From Lathyrus oleraceus (taxonomy: Eukaryota > Streptophyta > Magnoliopsida > Fabales > Fabaceae): 64,000 bases of DNA. The notes below the pieces were generated by a model that saw only the letters and a list, made by a program, of their open reading frames with translations, was not told where the DNA came from and ran no database searches. Of the stretch, positions 52,918-64,000 are shown piece after piece. The stretch lies in contig NC_066585.1 of assembly GCF_024323335.1 (NCBI RefSeq), positions 537,548,769 through 537,612,768 of the forward strand. Direction: 5' to 3'. Position 1 is the first letter of the stretch. Every line of letters starts with the position of its first letter. A program made the position numbers and the translations under genes.

Positions 52918-53533
52918 ATGAAAGAAATTTGAATTTCTCTTGATTGTAAATTGGATAGTTTCGGTGTTTCAAAAACTAAACTCGTATACATCACACTCAT
53001 ATGTCTCACTGTTGCAGTGAGCATTGATAATATATTTGGGTGCAGATGACATAGTATGATAATGAAGTTGTGTAGGTTTGGTAATGAAGTTGTGTTGGTT
53101 TGAGTAAGAGTATGTATCTGTTTTGGTATGAGTAAGAGCATTAATAGAAGAACGGGACATAACATGCATATAAGACCTAGCGTCAGTCCAATTGGCGCCT
53201 GCTTCGGAATTTTGTACATAGGCGTCAGTCTATTTGGCGCCTTCTGTGCATGCCCTCGAGATTCTGCGATGCATGCATTAGCCATGCAACCTAGTGAAAA
53301 GACTAAGCATGTAAGACCTACCATGCAGCTAGACACCTAGGAAGGCGCGAATTGAGATGGCGCTAGCATTTAAAATATACATGTGCTTGCCAATTGGACT
53401 GACGCTAGGATGTATTTCATGCATGGACATTAATGCATGTTTTTCATTATAAATAGACATAGAAACCAACTCTTCTTCATTACCAACAAACACTTCTTCA
53501 TCTGCAACAAACAATTTTTCATATGCAACACTA
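52918..53533. promoter_or_regulatory. divergent intergenic region between transposase and PMD gene
   Basis: About 0.6 kb between two head-to-head genes must carry both promoters. It holds a perfect 21-bp inverted repeat (53176-53196 and 53389-53409, containing CAGTCCAATTGGC) and another CAGTCTATTTGGCGCC at 53226. Related CCAATTGGCGTC motifs occur in both element ends (50111-50215, 55774). TATA boxes were not fixed. Confidence 0.5.
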
Positions 53534-55650
53534 TGGAAAAATGTCTCTACTCACTATGGGTGAATCGCATGGAGGAACAGTCGCCAACATAGCAACTTAT
53601 GTAAGTGTTTATGTAAAAACATATTTTTCTAACACTTTTTTTTATGAAGTAACTTATTTTGTGGTTTATTTTTTATGATGTTTCTAGGTTTCGAACTCGT
53701 GTCCACAAATTTGTTTCCATCGACGAGTTGATTCAACCTTATGTCGAACTTGCCGGTTTTTGACATGTTAGCAAAATCATGTCTTGGTCAGTTGATACTA
53801 AATTTATTCTAGCTTTATGTGAAAGATGGCATCCTGAGACACACGCATTCTGGTTTCCAACCGATGAATGTACTGTGACGTTAGAAGATGTGTACATGTT
53901 ATTGTGACTGCCTGTCAAGAGTAAGGCGGTAAATGGGAAAACCAACTATGTGAATTCAATTTGCATGGAACTCTTGGATGCTAACTTGTTAGATGATAAC
54001 TCGAGAGGTCAAGGTATACTTATTTCACGCCTTAAGGCATATTACAACAGCTTATAGTTAGATAAAAATTCTACCAAAGACCCTCGAATAATAAAAACTA
54101 GGTGTTATATTATGTTTTTAATTGGTTTATTTTTGTTTCCCGAAGGTAGTGGTTCTAGTATGCATGTTATGTATTTACCTTTATTATGACATGTAGATAG
54201 AATAAGAAATTACAGTTGGGGGTCCGCTTGTTTGGCTTATCTTTATAGTTTTTTGTGCAAAAATGCACAGAAAGAGACATCTACGTTTTCTGGATGTGCT
54301 GTTTTGCTCCAAGCATGGGGTTTGTCTAGACTACCGTCCCTAGCTCCCGTCAACCATAACTCGTTCACATTCCCGTACGCACAAAAGTAAGTTTTTAACA
54401 ATTGACTATATTTACTTACTTTACCGACTATTATCTCTAAATAATATATCTACTTTTTTGGTACAAATGGTCGACTCGTGGTATGAGTTACAACAAATGT
54501 CCTAGACATTGTATTATCCAGTATCGCAATCTCTTGAATCACCTTCACCCAGCAGATGTATTGCTATTAACCGAATTAATTCGTAATAATATATTTTTTT
54601 AATATCACTCATTTTATAATCTAACATATTTTCACATTTTAGTTCATTTGGCGTCCATATCTAAACTTGGATCATGACCATGAAATCAACGAACAAGATG
54701 CAGTCATTTGGACTGCATGCACACCGATCATAAGATTCACCATTGTGAAGATGCATCATAGTGGTCGTGTTATATTATAGTTTGGTATGCTTTAACACAT
54801 CCCAGATCCTCCGACAAACCTCGGAGAATGGCATCTACGAAAAGTTAACAATCAATGAAAGCTTAATCCTTGGCAAAGCTTCGCTAGATCTAAGTGTTGA
54901 AAATAAAAGCACTGACAAGACCATGTCTTAACAGACGTTGTGATGCCAACCGAAGAAAAACCAACTCGTAATTATATGGCTTGGTACATATCGGTTGGAT
55001 TTGAGATCCTCACTGGGAATATGTACATATACAACCCACACCAGGTAACTTACACACAAGAAGGTTCAACATCTAACCCCTAACAACATTTCCAGACCGA
55101 TTACTCACAACCCCCTATCCATCAAAATTTTCGGCCCATAAACAGTCAAACTTATGACCTTAACATGCCAAACACTCAACCACAATACCAAGAGCATACC
55201 TCGTACCACCAATAACAAATAGATCATCATCAAGATAGCCAACATCGTTATGCATCCAACACATCACCCTACCATAGCCGCCTTAACCAAAACACTCAAT
55301 GATCATTTAACACCAATCATCCCTCCTCCTACTATAGCCAAGAAGCCCAAACATCGCAAAACCAAAACATGCAACAACAATATGGCTACCAAACACCACA
55401 ACAATCATTTCAATCTTTCCTCGACGCATCATTCACACCAATGTCTCCCTTCAATCGTCCTGGTCGTCCTCCAATAACTCAAACACATCCCAACTACTCT
55501 GACATGGGTCACGAACTCAACTATTGCGGTAGCGCTTCATTGCATACACAGGACTATGCGATTTTGTTTGAATATCTTAGGGAATCTCCTGCAGGTGGTG
55601 GTGATGTTTTTGGGCCCTCAAAAACTAGGGTCACACGTTCGGATAGCTAG
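53534..55650 (+). pseudogene. plant mobile domain (PMD) gene of the MULE
   Basis: Start MSLLTMGESHGG at about 53542, then GTAAGT donor at 53599 and an acceptor TTTCTAG at about 53688. The long second exon reads FRTRVHKFVSIDELIQPYV, ALCERWHPETHAFWFP, CTVTLEDVYMLL and GSACLAYLYSFLC, the plant mobile domain as found in MAIN/MAIL1-type proteins and in MULE and gypsy elements. In-frame stops are at 53761, 53905, 54055 and 54187, with no frameshift between them. A second intron starts at GTAAGT 54387; its acceptor near 54468 lacks a clear AG. Later exons read PYLNLDHDHEINEQDAVIW near 54659 and a Q/N/P-rich tail to 55650. Function in the element is unknown; PMD proteins of the host act in silencing and gene regulation. 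Confidence 0.8.
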
Positions 55651-55914
55651 GGGATGTGGTACCGGAGGTCGGTTAGGTCATCTCAGTCAACGACATTGGT
55701 CTTTTTGATATTCGTATGTAAATGCATATTAATATTAATACCAATTAGATTTGCAACACTAGGTGTATAAGTTAATCCAATTGGCATCACCTTTTTAATT
55801 TAAAGAGCAAACGTGAATTCATCTGACACCAATTCTTTAAAGTGTGATAGTTATAGAATTAATTTTAAAAAATAATTAAAAAATAGATTATTTGAGTAAA
55901 AATTCCCCCTCTTC

Positions 55915-57826
55915 CCTTCTACTACTATTTGTTAAAATTGAAAATTAAAGTACAAACATCCCTACAATGCTCGCGTGGAGACTATGATAATTGATCTCTC
56001 AAATCTTCATCCACAGGAAAGTCGCCGGCAATTGAAATATTAAAACGTTTCCATCATTCTATAATTTAATAAGAATTTCATAAGATATATTTAATTTTAT
56101 CTTTAATAAATAAATATAATAAAAAAATGCTAATTAATATTCCAACGACACTCTTTAATAAATTTTTCTTAAAATATGTGTGTTTTAAAAATTAAAATTA
56201 TTAACTTTTATATAAAATATTTCTTTATTTAAAATACTTAAAGAAATGTCATTGATGCACTCCTTAACTAAACCCATATAATAAAGCCATTATAGGATTT
56301 TCGTCTTCATTTTCCTAATCTATAATAACAAAAGGGATAAAAATATATACCTTCCATTTTTTTTATTGTCTTTTTTTAAGTTTTTGGGTATACCAAAAAA
56401 GTTAATATTTTTTATTATTTTTTAATTAATGATTATCTTTTTATCTATAATACTTTAATTATTTATTATTTTTTAAAAAAAATTCTGTCTTCAATAAATA
56501 AACAATTAAAGATATAAAACAATAATTAATGTTACCTTACTTTGAAAATAATAATTAAAAAAAAAAGGATTTTTTTCTTAAAAAGAACATTTGAAAAGGA
56601 TCGGAAAGAGTAATAAAGAAAACAGACAAGTGGGGCAGAGAGTGAACCCTATACCTCAAGATCATAACCAATAGAGTTTCGTGTTCAATTTCCTACCCTA
56701 TAGAATTATAGGTTAGTGAGATCTTGAGATTACAACTCTAAATTAAATCTATTCGATAAGAAATCATATCATACACATAAAAACTTAATGAATTTTAATG
56801 GTATTCATTAAAAACAATATTACAAATTGATATAGAAAACCAAAATTGAATTATTTTTAGTCAAATAATCTATCGATTAGAATTTATCTTTAAAAATGAA
56901 TAAATAAAATATCAGGATTTAAACATACGTATTACTATTTGAATCATATTAAATTTTAAATTATTATATGTTTAAACCACAAATTACATATATAAATTTA
57001 AAATTTATTAATTATAATATATTATATTAATTTATTAATGATTTAGTTTTTAATTTTTTTAAATAAAACTTAATAGTTTACTTTAATTTACTTTGCTATG
57101 AGATTAAAAACTATAAGAGTTCAAAAAAAAGGGTGCTACAAATATTTTATTTTAATTTTTTATATTAATTTCTCTCTTACAGGTAAAAACATGTTTGAAT
57201 CTCATCACTTAATGAATAACCTATTTTAAAAGTGTGATACCAACATAAATTTTATTCAATGAGAGTTGGTGTGTTAAAAAGAGAATGATATTAGTTTTTC
57301 TTTGATTGATATGCATTGATGATATAAACTTTTTACATGTGCATCAAATTAAGTTGTGAAAATATTTCATGAATTAATCTATAAAAATATGATATTTTTC
57401 ATGTGATTTGATTATATCACGTGTAAAATAGTTTTACTTCGTGAATGTGTAGCTACTATTTTTGTTTTACTAAAATGTAACGATATTCATTCATTTAGAT
57501 TAATAGAGTACATCAATAAAAAAATCATACAAATTACACTTAAAAACAAAAATAAAAAATTGATGAAATTATGAACAAACTCAAGGCATCCATGTTAATA
57601 GCATTACATCCATATATATGCTAATGCTTATAAATATGACAAAATTTAATTGTCCAAAGTACTCAAGTCTTTGGATAATGATGAAGTCGTTAAATTCATT
57701 GGTCGAATATGTTTTAAATAACACAGTTTTATGGATTAAGTGATGTCATTTGAAGTGTAAAAGATAAAATTAAAGTTTTCAATACAAGATCTTTGAGGTG
57801 TAAAGAATTATGATGTTGGAATCATA
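55915..57826. other. AT-rich spacer
   Basis: No gene or element with recognisable ends. Base composition is strongly AT with A and T runs. Confidence 0.6.
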
Positions 57827-59452
57827 CACTACTATAAATTAAATTTTTCATAACACCAATATTACAATGGTTTTATGTTAACCATGGTAATAGTTTTTTT
57901 TTTTGGCATTTTTTTTATATTTATTAAAGGATATTTCACAATGGTCATAGGTATCAACCGTAGTGAAATGAACCTGGAGTGAAATCGTTTGAATCTCAGC
58001 ACCAACAATTTTCCATTTATTGTGACATAATGAGTTTGACCTTGTATATCACCACGATTTTTATAATTAACCGTGGTGTAAGTTGTAATCATTTCATCAT
58101 GGTTCTTATTGTCAACCATGGTGAAATGCGTTACTTATTTATATATAAGTGAAATTATATCTCACTTCAGTACATTACAATTGTCTTTCTTAAAAAAAAC
58201 TCTAACATCTTTTTCACTCGTCTCTCTCAAAATATGACCCTAACATCTTTGTTACTCATCTCTCTCATATGGAAACCCCAAACTTAAGCAGCCAACACGT
58301 ATTCTTCGAAGGATACCTTTGCTGCAACAAATTTTTAATAAATGGCTACTTTACAGGTTTATTTTCACTATAGTTTATGTTTCAAAATCTGTTTATGTAT
58401 TATTGTTTATGTTTCAATAGCTTGTTTCATAATGTTTGAACTTTATGCTTGTTTCAATCTGTAGGTAGGGATGCTTGTTTCAATAACAAGGACAAAACTA
58501 AAGTGGGCGTTGCAAACTTGTGTGAAAGACCCTGAATAACATTCATTCAAAATAGACACAAGTTTGCAACTTTAACTTCAGCTTCATCATTTTTTCATTG
58601 TGGATGTCATTATGGGACATATATGTTTCTGAAACATTCTATGAGTTAATATGTTTGTTTATGATTTGTTATTGATGAATTTTGTTGTTAATGTTTGTTT
58701 AAAAGACGAGTTTATTATATCTTATGTGGTTTGAGTGTTTTTCCAATCCCTTATCGAATATATAATTTTTCATATTGCATTAAAAAGTTATAATATGATA
58801 GATAAAATTATATTAGAAAATAAGTACATTTTCAATTCTAGACAAGAATTCTTCAATCTGTTATTTGCATATTGTTCTTTAACTAATAGAACTTTATTTA
58901 ATGATTTTATCTCTTCAACCGTCTCCCTCTCCACCTCTAATTTTATTTGCAAAGTAAATAATATTTTTCAAAATGAACTAGAGGTGAAGGAATGGGCAAT
59001 TGAAGAAGTAGGATTATTAAACAAAGTTCTAGTTATTAAAGAGCAAAATGCGGATAAGGAGTTGAAGAATTCTTGTTTAGCATTGAACATGGACTTATTC
59101 TTCATACATAACTTAATTTGTCATATTATAATGTTCTAGATTAGATTGAAAGGTTATATGTTTCATGAGCATTAGCGAAATAAGCATTCTACATTATTTA
59201 TAATAAACACAGTGTGTATATCACAACAATTGTTTAGAATAACCGTTGTTAAATATTATGCATTAAAGAATATCATAACGGTTGTTTGAAAAAAACGTTG
59301 TGGCAGGTAACATGCTACATAGCTTATAATCATGGTCGTCCGACCGTGGTGGAAAACATCATACATACAATCACACCTTACCTCACAACGGTTGATCTGA
59401 CATGGTGGTATCCATTTTTCAACCGTTGTGATAGGTGTTTTTTGTAGTAGTG
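57827..59452. mobile_element. non-autonomous CACTA (En/Spm) element (1626 bp)
   Basis: Starts CACTACTATAAA and ends TTTTTTGTAGTAGTG, inverted ends of the CACTA class. The 3-bp duplication ATA flanks it (57824-57826 and 59453-59455). Subterminal copies of AACCGTTGTG/ACCATGGTGAAA-type motifs are frequent at both ends, as expected for transposase binding sites. No transposase domain is present; an open stretch at 58735-59139 (134 codons) matches nothing I know. Confidence 0.88.
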
Positions 59453-59519
59453 ATAGTGTTAAGAGAAAATTTAGATTAAAAAAAAGAATATTTTCAAGAA
59501 TGATCTAGGTGTAAAAATG

Positions 59520-62240
59520 TTAAAATATGGAAGAAGAAGAAGAAAAGTATAAGAAAGCTAAGAAAGAGAACTAGAAGGTGGCGAGTGAAGTAAGAACTCA
59601 ATTTTTTACACATTATACCAATAATTAGGAATCAAGGAGGGAGAAAAATCCAAATATATGCTTGTTAAAGGAAGAGAAAGAAAAATAGAAGATTTTGATC
59701 AAGTGAAGTGTGTTAAAGATGAAAAAGACAAAATATTAATTCAGGAAAATGACAGAAAGGATAAGTAGAAGACATATTTCTATAATTAATTCAAGGAAAT
59801 ATGATATCTCATCAAACTCTAATAGGTTCGACATTAGAGAAGAGGATCAAAATTATAATTATTATCATCGATTAAAAAATGAGGGGTAAATAAATATTGA
59901 AAAGGATGAGTAATAGTAAGGAAGTTGGGCCAGGCCATATGTCTATTGAAGTGTGGATTTTTTTTGGAGATAAAGGTATTGAGTGGCTCATTAAAATCTT
60001 TAATGAAATTAAGATGTCAAAGAAAATGTCGGATGAATGGAGAAGTAGGGATGCCAACGGGGCAGGGAATGTGCAGGGGGATGCTTCCCTGCTCCCCACT
60101 CCGCCACCCAATATTTTCCCATCCCCGTCCTCGATTCCCATCACGGGGGAATATTTTTCCCCATCCCCACAGATCCCCATAAAGAATCAGAGGTCCACAG
60201 AGATCGAACCTTAAAAAAAATTATATACATTTTGATCAAAACGATGACACTGGTATTTAGTTATTTTTCCCCTTTTTAAAAAAACATATATTTTGCATCT
60301 TTTTTTATATAAAATAAAAATACATTTTGCATCAATAACAAAAAATGCAAAAACACTTGCAGATACGAAAATATAATCACTAATTTATTAATTGAATAAA
60401 AATCAGGTTGTTAATTGAAGTATATTGAAGTTAGAGCGTAATTACCATAAGCACAATAAACAAAGGAGAGTTGTTGTTTTTATGATGATGAGGAATGGAG
60501 GATACAAAGAGAATTGAGAAAAGAAGAATGAGAGAAAGTGTGTACACCAGATGTACTGAGTGCACTTTTTCTAGGGTTAAGTACTTTGATACTCAAACAA
60601 TACATTATATAATGAAACAAAAAAAATGATCCACTGATGACTCTTCATTTTCTAATATATTAACTATTTTTTTATAAAATGAACATGAAAAATTATATAA
60701 TTATATATTATATAATATATTATGTATAAAAGTTAAATAGTATGGTCAGGATCAGAGATTCCGCGAAGTATAGGGCACTTCCCTGATCTCTACCTCAAAG
60801 TATCATCGGAGGAACTTTTCCCTCCATCTCTGTTCCCGCGGGGAAAAAATCTATGACTTCAGAGTTTCAAACAGATAATTTCCACAGGGATCCCCGGTAA
60901 CGGTTTCAAACTGACATTCCTATGAAGAAAAATCACTTTAGCTCAAATATATAAAAATATGGGTTATACAAAATTGTGCAAATTAAAGGGGAATTAAATT
61001 TATCTTTCATAATATGAAATTATGAGAAAGAATTATTGAGTAAAGACTAACAAAAGAGACTTCAAGTTATTAATATTTCGATCATGGAAGCTATTTATCT
61101 ACTACGAGGTGTGATGAAGCATTATCAGATAGTCCAACAAGACTTACGCTTAATTTTTATTAACTTAAAAAAGCGTATGATAGAGTGTTTAGAGATATTT
61201 TGTGGAAATCCCTAGAGAAGAAAATAGTTAGGATTGTCTATATTAATTTGAGTTATGTAAGATATGTGTGAGAGGGTATCAACTAGTGTACAGACACAGG
61301 GTGGATAGATGGACGATTTCCTCATTACAATAGGATTGAACCAAAGTTCAACTCTAAGTCCTTACCTTTTTATTTTAATTTTAGGTGTACTCACGAAACA
61401 TACCCAAGAGCTAACACTAAGATGTATGTTTTTTATAGATGATATAATCCTACTTGAAGAATATAAGAAGGATTTAAATGAGAGGTTAAAGACTTGGAGA
61501 CTAGCATTAAAAAAATGGTTTTCGTTTAAGTAGAAGTAAGACGAAGTATATGAAATTTAAGTTTAGAAATATGAAAAGTGTTTCTAACCTAGAGGTGGAA
61601 GTTTAAATCATACCATAAGTTGCGCAGTTTAAATATCTTGAGTCTATAATACAAAACGATGAGAAAATAAAAGTGAATTTAAATCATTGAATTAAATTTG
61701 ATGGTTGAAATGGAGAAGGGCCTCAAGGATCGTATGTGAGACAAAATTACGATTCAAACTAAAAAGAAAATTGCATTTGACAGCGATAAGACATGTGATG
61801 TTGTACGGGTAAAAATGTTGTAGGGTTGATAATCAACATGAGAATAAAATAAGTATAGTTAGGTTAAGGATGTAGTATTGAATTTGGTAAGACGGTAAGA
61901 GATAAGATTTGAAATGACAATATTAAAGATAATGTTACGGTAGCAACTATAGTAAGAAAATATTATGGAAAATAGGTTTAGGTGGTTTAGACACGTAGGG
62001 AGAAAACTTATAAATGTTGTTGTAAGGAGAATAGAAAAGATGGAGATGAATCAAACAACTAGAAATAGATGAAGACCTAGAATAACCATAAAAAAATTAT
62101 TAACAAATATTTCCATATTATCAAACTGAATATAAACTATAAACATGATATTGAATAGAATATTGTGTCGTAATTTAATGTTTGTAGCTGATCTCACCTA
62201 ATAAAATAAGAATTGATATGTTGATGAAGTCTTGAGTAAC
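59520..62240 (+). pseudogene. LINE-type non-LTR reverse transcriptase relic
   Basis: Before the hAT insertion: KETRRV-like and RKIEDFDQVKCVKDEKDK-like text around 59570-59730 and MSNSKEVGPGHMSIEVWIFF at 59903-59962. After it: RT with AIYLLRGVMKHYQ near 61088, LKKAYDRVFRDILW near 61167, ITIGLNQSSTLSPYLFILIL near 61325, the catalytic block MFFIDDIILL near 61427, and the region after RT ending FVADLT near 62190. Many stops and frame changes are present. The family is the common plant LINE RT. No target duplication or poly(A) tail was found. Confidence 0.85.
60046..60922. mobile_element. hAT-like non-autonomous element inside the LINE (877 bp)
   Basis: Ends are TAGGGATGCCA and the inverse of TAGGAATGTCA. 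Flanking 8-mers are TGGAGAAG (60038-60045) and TGAAGAAA (60923-60930), differing by two G-to-A changes. The LINE reading continues across the insertion (EWR on the left; a WRR-like codon series resumes on the right), which confirms the edges. The ends are GC-rich (CCCCATCCCC, CCGCGGGG), unlike the AT-rich middle. No transposase. Confidence 0.82.
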
Positions 62241-62781
62241 GCTAATAGATAATAGAATTAATCCTAAATTAATCGGCTCTAGGGTCGTATGCTAAATATC
62301 TAAAATAATTGGAAAAAAAAAGTGTTATTTCATCCATCTCTTCAATAATATTTTACCACATATAAACATATTTTTTTTCTTTCCCTTTTTCTTTTTATGT
62401 GCTAATCCATGCCCTTGATATCAACATCAAATCTAAATTGTATGCAACTTGTAATGGACAACTTTGGTCTCCATTTTTACTATCAATAATACTTTTCTCA
62501 TTCATGAAGTTAGTACTTTTCAACTACACGGCCTTTAATATAACCCCACCTACAATAGTTGGAAAATATGAGAAGGACATGTTTCTTCGTTCTTATAAAA
62601 AGAAGTGATCTAAAGTTATTGATACAAATATTAAAGATTTTATTATTGTTAGTCTAGCTATCACATATATATATAGACATTTTATATTAGTTTGTTAAAG
62701 TCGGAAACTAACATAGATATAATTGTTTATTTTTAAAAATTATTCTATATATGTGGTTTTTTTTAAAATAAATAATATATA
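62241..62781. other. AT-rich spacer
   Basis: Nothing recognised. Confidence 0.5.
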
Positions 62782-63078
62782 ATGTTAAATATGTTTCTCC
62801 TCCTCTTAAATATCACATTTTATTTTTAATTTCTAAAAAAATTTACTATAAATAATGATTACGTCTCACCTATAATTTAACGACAATTTTTACAAATTAA
62901 CAATAAAATTAACGATGATTTTAGTGACGTTTTATTACTTAATGACTATACTATTGTCGCAGAAGAGATCAAAAATATTGATGAAAATTTTTAGAAGGAT
63001 CATTCTTTAGAGAAATTTTTTTAAAAAATTAAAAGTAAAATATGAGATATTTAAGATAATCACGAACATATTTAACTC
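62782..63078. mobile_element. small MITE-like element, copy 2
   Basis: Ends are GTTAAATATGTTTC and the inverse of GAGTTAAATATGTTCGTGA. Inner arms AAATATCACATTTTATTTTTAA and the inverse AAAAGTAAAATATGAGATATTT pair imperfectly. Both this and 49763-49953 share TTTTTAGAAGGWTCATT in the middle. Confidence 0.7.
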
Positions 63079-63366
63079 TAATATATATGAGTCAGAATCA
63101 AATGACAAAAAAATGTCAAATTTAATAACAAGACATCTGTGATAACTCTTCATCTTATGTCTGCATAACAAAATCTACGGTTGAATTGAAAACTATTATC
63201 ATATAGATCACGCTTATAAAATTTCATATCAATCAAAATGATTTTCATTAAGTTATGTAAGAGGTTCGTTTTTATGTATCTGGTTAACATGTCAAATGAT
63301 TTTCGATTGATATTAAATTTTATATAAATTGTTAGAGCCTTTGAAGTTTTGGTGTTGCTGCAAAAC

Positions 63367-63715
63367 TAGGGGTGGCAAAACGGGCCCGGCCCGCGGGCCA
63401 TGCCCGTTTTACCCGTCATTTTTGGCGGGCCGGGCCAAGGATTTAGGCCCTCACCCTCAAATGTGTCCGCCCCGCCCCGCCCCGTTTTTTTCGCGGGCTT
63501 TTGCGGGCACGTGTATTTACATAATTTTTTGTATTTTTAGACTTAAAGAGTGCAGTGCCCGCGGGCTTTCCCCGCCCCGCCCTCACTTTTTTGCGGGGCG
63601 GGTCTAAGTTTTAGGCCCACATCCTCAACTATGACCGCCCCGCCCCGCCCCATTTTTTTGCGGGCTTTTGCGGGGCGGGCCTAAACGGGGCGGGCATGCC
63701 CATTTGCCACCCCTA
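63367..63715. mobile_element. hAT MITE (349 bp), GC-rich
   Basis: TAGGGGTGGCAAA at the left end is matched by its inverse TTTGCCACCCCTA at the right. The perfect 8-bp duplication TGCAAAAC lies at 63359-63366 and 63716-63723. The inside is dominated by GGGC/CCGC runs and a second inverted series of GCGGGCTTTTGCGGG, in contrast with its AT-rich surroundings. No coding capacity. Confidence 0.92.
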
Positions 63716-63723
63716 TGCAAAAC

Positions 63724-64000
63724 TAAGAACAAATGGAGTTGAAACAGAGAAATTAATTTGCACGATAAACTTCCAAAGCGTGTAGTTTTACACTAAGCTT
63801 AAGGAACAATTCACCCCCACCAATCTTTCTATATTGGATGCAAAAGGAGTTACCGGCGAATTTCCTGCAGGATACTTTGGAATCCTTAAAGAGAATTGCA
63901 CAATCTCTCTAAGCGTATCTGTTGATAATATTTTACAGAAGAATGTTTCTTTCAATTGCTCTCATGCATTAGAGAAGAGAAAGATGATTTAGAATGAGAA
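63724..64000. other. window end, no recognised gene
   Basis: Moderately AT-rich and open only for short stretches. Nothing identified. Confidence 0.4.

Larger units (their letters stand above)
49992..55905. mobile_element. Mutator-like element with divergent transposase and plant-mobile-domain gene
   Basis: The 9-bp direct repeat CCCCTCTTC lies at 49983-49991 and 55906-55914, the duplication length typical of Mutator-like elements. The ends match as inverted repeats: GAATTTTTTACTCAAATAA at 49992 and, inverted at the right end, GAATTTTTACTCAAATAAT. A further inner inverted match includes GGTGTCAGATGAATT (left near 50098, right near 55820). Inside are a transposase on the minus strand and a plant-mobile-domain gene on the plus strand. 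Both genes carry stops, so the copy is not autonomous now. Confidence 0.9.

Noticed and set aside
59872..60214. 105-codon ORF joining LINE text to Pro-rich text
   Set aside because: Artificial fusion across the edge of the hAT-like insertion at 60046.
63329..63607. 92-codon Pro/Arg-rich ORF
   Set aside because: It lies in the GC-rich hAT MITE; composition explains the open frame.

Overview
This window looks like repeat-dominated nuclear DNA from a legume, most likely tribe Fabeae (pea, vetch or Lathyrus relatives). The pointers are a near-intact Ogre-type (Tat lineage) Ty3/gypsy element, several Tekay/Del-type chromoviral LTRs, Maximus/SIRE-like and other Ty1/copia relics, AT-rich spacers and long dinucleotide arrays. 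Species cannot be fixed from sequence alone. I see one ordinary host gene, a five-exon clade-E-like PP2C phosphatase (29452-27750, minus). Almost everything else is mobile DNA, much of it nested.

Left third (1-19433): a Tekay-like gypsy element (1-5456, left end outside the window) sits inside the 5' LTR of an Ogre element (5457-19433). The interrupted 5' LTR and the matching part of the 3' LTR are both 1222 bp and differ, by eye, at four bases, so the Ogre is young. The Ogre has ORF1, gag-protease, a phase-compatible 244-nt intron, RT/RNase H plus a second (archaeal-type) RNase H, integrase, and a 3' UTR with two tandem-repeat blocks. One stop codon separates the RNase H and integrase parts. 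Right of it (19434-26493) are a coiled-coil relic, a (TA)n tract, a Maximus/SIRE-like copia relic on the minus strand and the 5' end of a second copia element.

Middle (27750-49146): the PP2C gene; a decayed copia element whose RT is cut by a 4.8-kb minus-strand Ogre-type solo LTR flanked by ATATG direct repeats; two Tekay-like LTRs on the plus strand with a scrap of protease between them; a minus-strand Tekay-like LTR; and a copia-like LTR with a tandem partial duplication in which a microsatellite has expanded into a long compound array.

Right third (49147-64000): a Mutator-like element (49992-55905) with 9-bp target duplications, carrying a transposase (minus) and a divergent plant-mobile-domain gene (plus), both decayed by point stops; a non-autonomous CACTA element (57827-59452) with ATA duplications; a LINE relic cut by an 877-bp hAT-like element; a 349-bp hAT MITE with perfect 8-bp duplications; and two copies of a small MITE-like family.

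The most unusual pattern is that several unrelated LTRs (Tekay, Ogre, copia) each carry an array of one short, largely self-complementary motif. The motif differs from LTR to LTR, but the spacing is repeatedly close to 21 bp. I do not know a name or function for these arrays.
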